Source: Streptomyces sp. NBC_00271 | Lineage (GTDB): Bacteria; Actinomycetota; Actinomycetes; Streptomycetales; Streptomycetaceae | Assembly (NCBI RefSeq): GCF_036178845.1 | Contig: NZ_CP108070.1 | Span: 8,122,001 to 8,186,000 of the forward strand | Direction of reading: 5' to 3' | Length of the DNA stretch: 64,000 bases | Part shown: piece after piece, positions 62,949 through 64,000 of the stretch | Layout: the number at the start of each line of letters is the position of its first letter | Position numbering within the stretch: position 1 is the stretch's first letter | Notes under the pieces: model-generated | What the model was told of the DNA's origin: nothing | Database searches by the model: none | What the model saw: the letters and a program-made list of their open reading frames with translations, nothing else | Translations under genes and position numbers: made by a program

Positions 62949-63404
62949 GTGGCCGACAACGCGCGTGCCAAGAGGCTGGCGGACCTCATCCGAGAGGTGG
63001 TGGCCCAGAAGCTGCAGCGTGGGATCAAGGACCCGCGGCTCGGCACCCATGTCACCATCACGGACACCCGGGTCACCGGGGACCTCCGGGAGGCGACCGT
63101 CTTCTACACGGTCTACGGGGACGACGAGGAGCGCGCGGCCGCGGCCGCGGGCCTGGAGAGCGCCAAGGGCGTGCTCCGCTCGGCGGTCGGCGCGGCGGCG
63201 GGCGTGAAGTTCACGCCGACGCTGACCTTCGTCGCGGACGCCCTGCCGGACACCGCCAAGACGATCGAGGACCTGCTCGACAAGGCGCGGGCCTCGGACG
63301 CGAAGGTGCGCGAGGTCTCGGCCGGCGCCACCTTCGCCGGTGACGCGGACCCGTACAAGAAGCCGGGCGAGGACGACGAGACGGACGGCGACGCCGCGGA
63401 ATGA
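62949..63404 (+). CDS. rbfA: 30S ribosome-binding factor A
   Basis: A 151-residue RbfA: MADNARAKRLADLIREVVAQ, DPRLGTHVTITDTRVTGDLREATVFYTVYG and FTPTLTFVADALPDTAKTIEDLL are the family blocks, with an acidic C-terminal tail. It binds helix 1 of 16S rRNA during 30S maturation. GTG start behind AAGGAGACGG. The stop overlaps the truB start (ATGA). Confidence 0.94.
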   Translation: MADNARAKRLADLIREVVAQKLQRGIKDPRLGTHVTITDTRVTGDLREATVFYTVYGDDEERAAAAAGLESAKGVLRSAVGAAAGVKFTPTLTFVADALPDTAKTIEDLLDKARASDAKVREVSAGATFAGDADPYKKPGEDDETDGDAAE

Positions 63405-64000
63405 CGCAGAAGACCAAGACGCCCGACGGGCTTGTCATCGTCGACAAGCCGTCGGGCTTCACTTCGCACGACGTGGTCGCCAAGATGCGCGGGATCGCCA
63501 GGACCCGCCGCGTCGGACACGCCGGCACCCTCGACCCCATGGCGACGGGCGTGCTCGTCCTCGGCGTCGAGAAGGCGACCAAGCTCCTCGGGCACCTCGC
63601 GCTCACCGAGAAGGAGTACCTGGGGACCATCCGGCTCGGCCAGGACACGCTGACGGACGACGCCGAGGGCGACATCACCTCGTCCACCGACGCCTCTCGG
63701 GTGACCCGGGAGGCCATCGACGCCGGGGTCGCCAAGCTGACCGGCCGGATCATGCAGGTGCCGTCCAAGGTCAGCGCCATCAAGATCGACGGCGTGCGCT
63801 CGTACAAGCGGGCACGCGAGGGTGAGGACTTCGAGATCCCGGCCCGCCCGGTGACGGTCTCCTCGTTCGCGGTGCACGACATCCGGGACGCCGTGGCCGA
63901 GGACGGCACGCCGGTGCTCGACCTGGTCGTCTCCGTGGTCTGCTCGTCCGGGACGTACATCCGGGCGCTCGCCCGGGACCTGGGCGCGGACCTGGGCGTC
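63401..64000 (+). CDS. truB: tRNA pseudouridine-55 synthase, 5' part
   Basis: The first 200 codons of TruB, cut by the right end of the window. The start (TKTPDGLVIVDKPSGFTSHD) and the catalytic-Asp motif GHAGTLDPMATGVL are present, followed by KLTGRIMQVPSKVSAIKIDG and SSGTYIRALARDLG. It makes pseudouridine 55 in the T loop of tRNA. Translation is coupled to rbfA by the 4-bp overlap. Confidence 0.95.
   Translation, partial: MTQKTKTPDGLVIVDKPSGFTSHDVVAKMRGIARTRRVGHAGTLDPMATGVLVLGVEKATKLLGHLALTEKEYLGTIRLGQDTLTDDAEGDITSSTDASRVTREAIDAGVAKLTGRIMQVPSKVSAIKIDGVRSYKRAREGEDFEIPARPVTVSSFAVHDIRDAVAEDGTPVLDLVVSVVCSSGTYIRALARDLGADLGV

Overview
The window is about 64 kb of very GC-rich DNA with streptomycete codon use, Tat and lipoprotein signals, TTG/GTG starts and the usual actinobacterial gene families. 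The gene order at both ends (6-aminodeoxyfutalosine deaminase-like gene, polyamine cluster, chitinase, gabT; then dxr, site-2 protease, ispG, proS, rimP, nusA, ylxR, infB, rbfA, truB) matches what I remember of the Streptomyces coelicolor core chromosome. This is a Streptomyces chromosome arm-to-core segment, not a plasmid or phage. I saw no tRNA, rRNA or CRISPR array.

Layout. 1-3.4 kb: glycerophosphodiesterase (cut by the window edge), futalosine-pathway deaminase, DUF4190 membrane protein, NADAR-type protein. 3.6-11 kb: polyamine uptake and oxidation (aldehyde dehydrogenase, PotD/A/B/C-type ABC transporter, FAD amine oxidase), completed further on by gabT (14.6-15.9 kb) and a PucR regulator plus second aldehyde dehydrogenase (19.0-22.5 kb). 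Between them lie a hypothetical gene, a GH18 chitinase behind a DasR-type operator, a PAP2 phosphatase and a membrane-anchored ATPase whose stop codon abuts a 182-bp MITE.

22.6-40.1 kb is the accessory highlight: a locus that reads as a complete xyloglucan utilisation system. Two secreted GH12 endoglucanases would cut the polymer. An LplA/B/C-type transporter without its own ATPase would import the oligosaccharides. Cytoplasmic GH95 (fucosidase), GH42 (galactosidase), GH31 (xylosidase) and GH3 (glucosidase) enzymes would strip them step by step. A LacI regulator and four palindromes with a GAAGCGCTTC core (consensus TCGAAGCGCTTCGA) tie the units together. Inside the operon a 113-codon gene carries a Tat signal fused in frame to only the last ~70 residues of a GH74 xyloglucanase: an internally deleted relic that independently supports the substrate.

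40.3-46.1 kb: an acyl-CoA dehydrogenase, a small unknown gene coupled to a full-length second-type SecA paralogue, and a secreted lamin-tail protein. 46.3-64 kb: core genes for isoprenoid synthesis (dxr, ispG), site-2 protease, two GNAT proteins, prolyl-tRNA synthetase, a kinase-fold protein with a degenerate catalytic loop, a lipoprotein and ferritin-like pair, and the rimP-nusA-ylxR-infB-DUF503-rbfA-truB translation cluster, which runs off the right end. Dispersed hairpin repeats built on CGCAGTTCCCCGCGCCCC occur at 20.8, 50.5 (as 90-bp tandem copies) and 62.4 kb.
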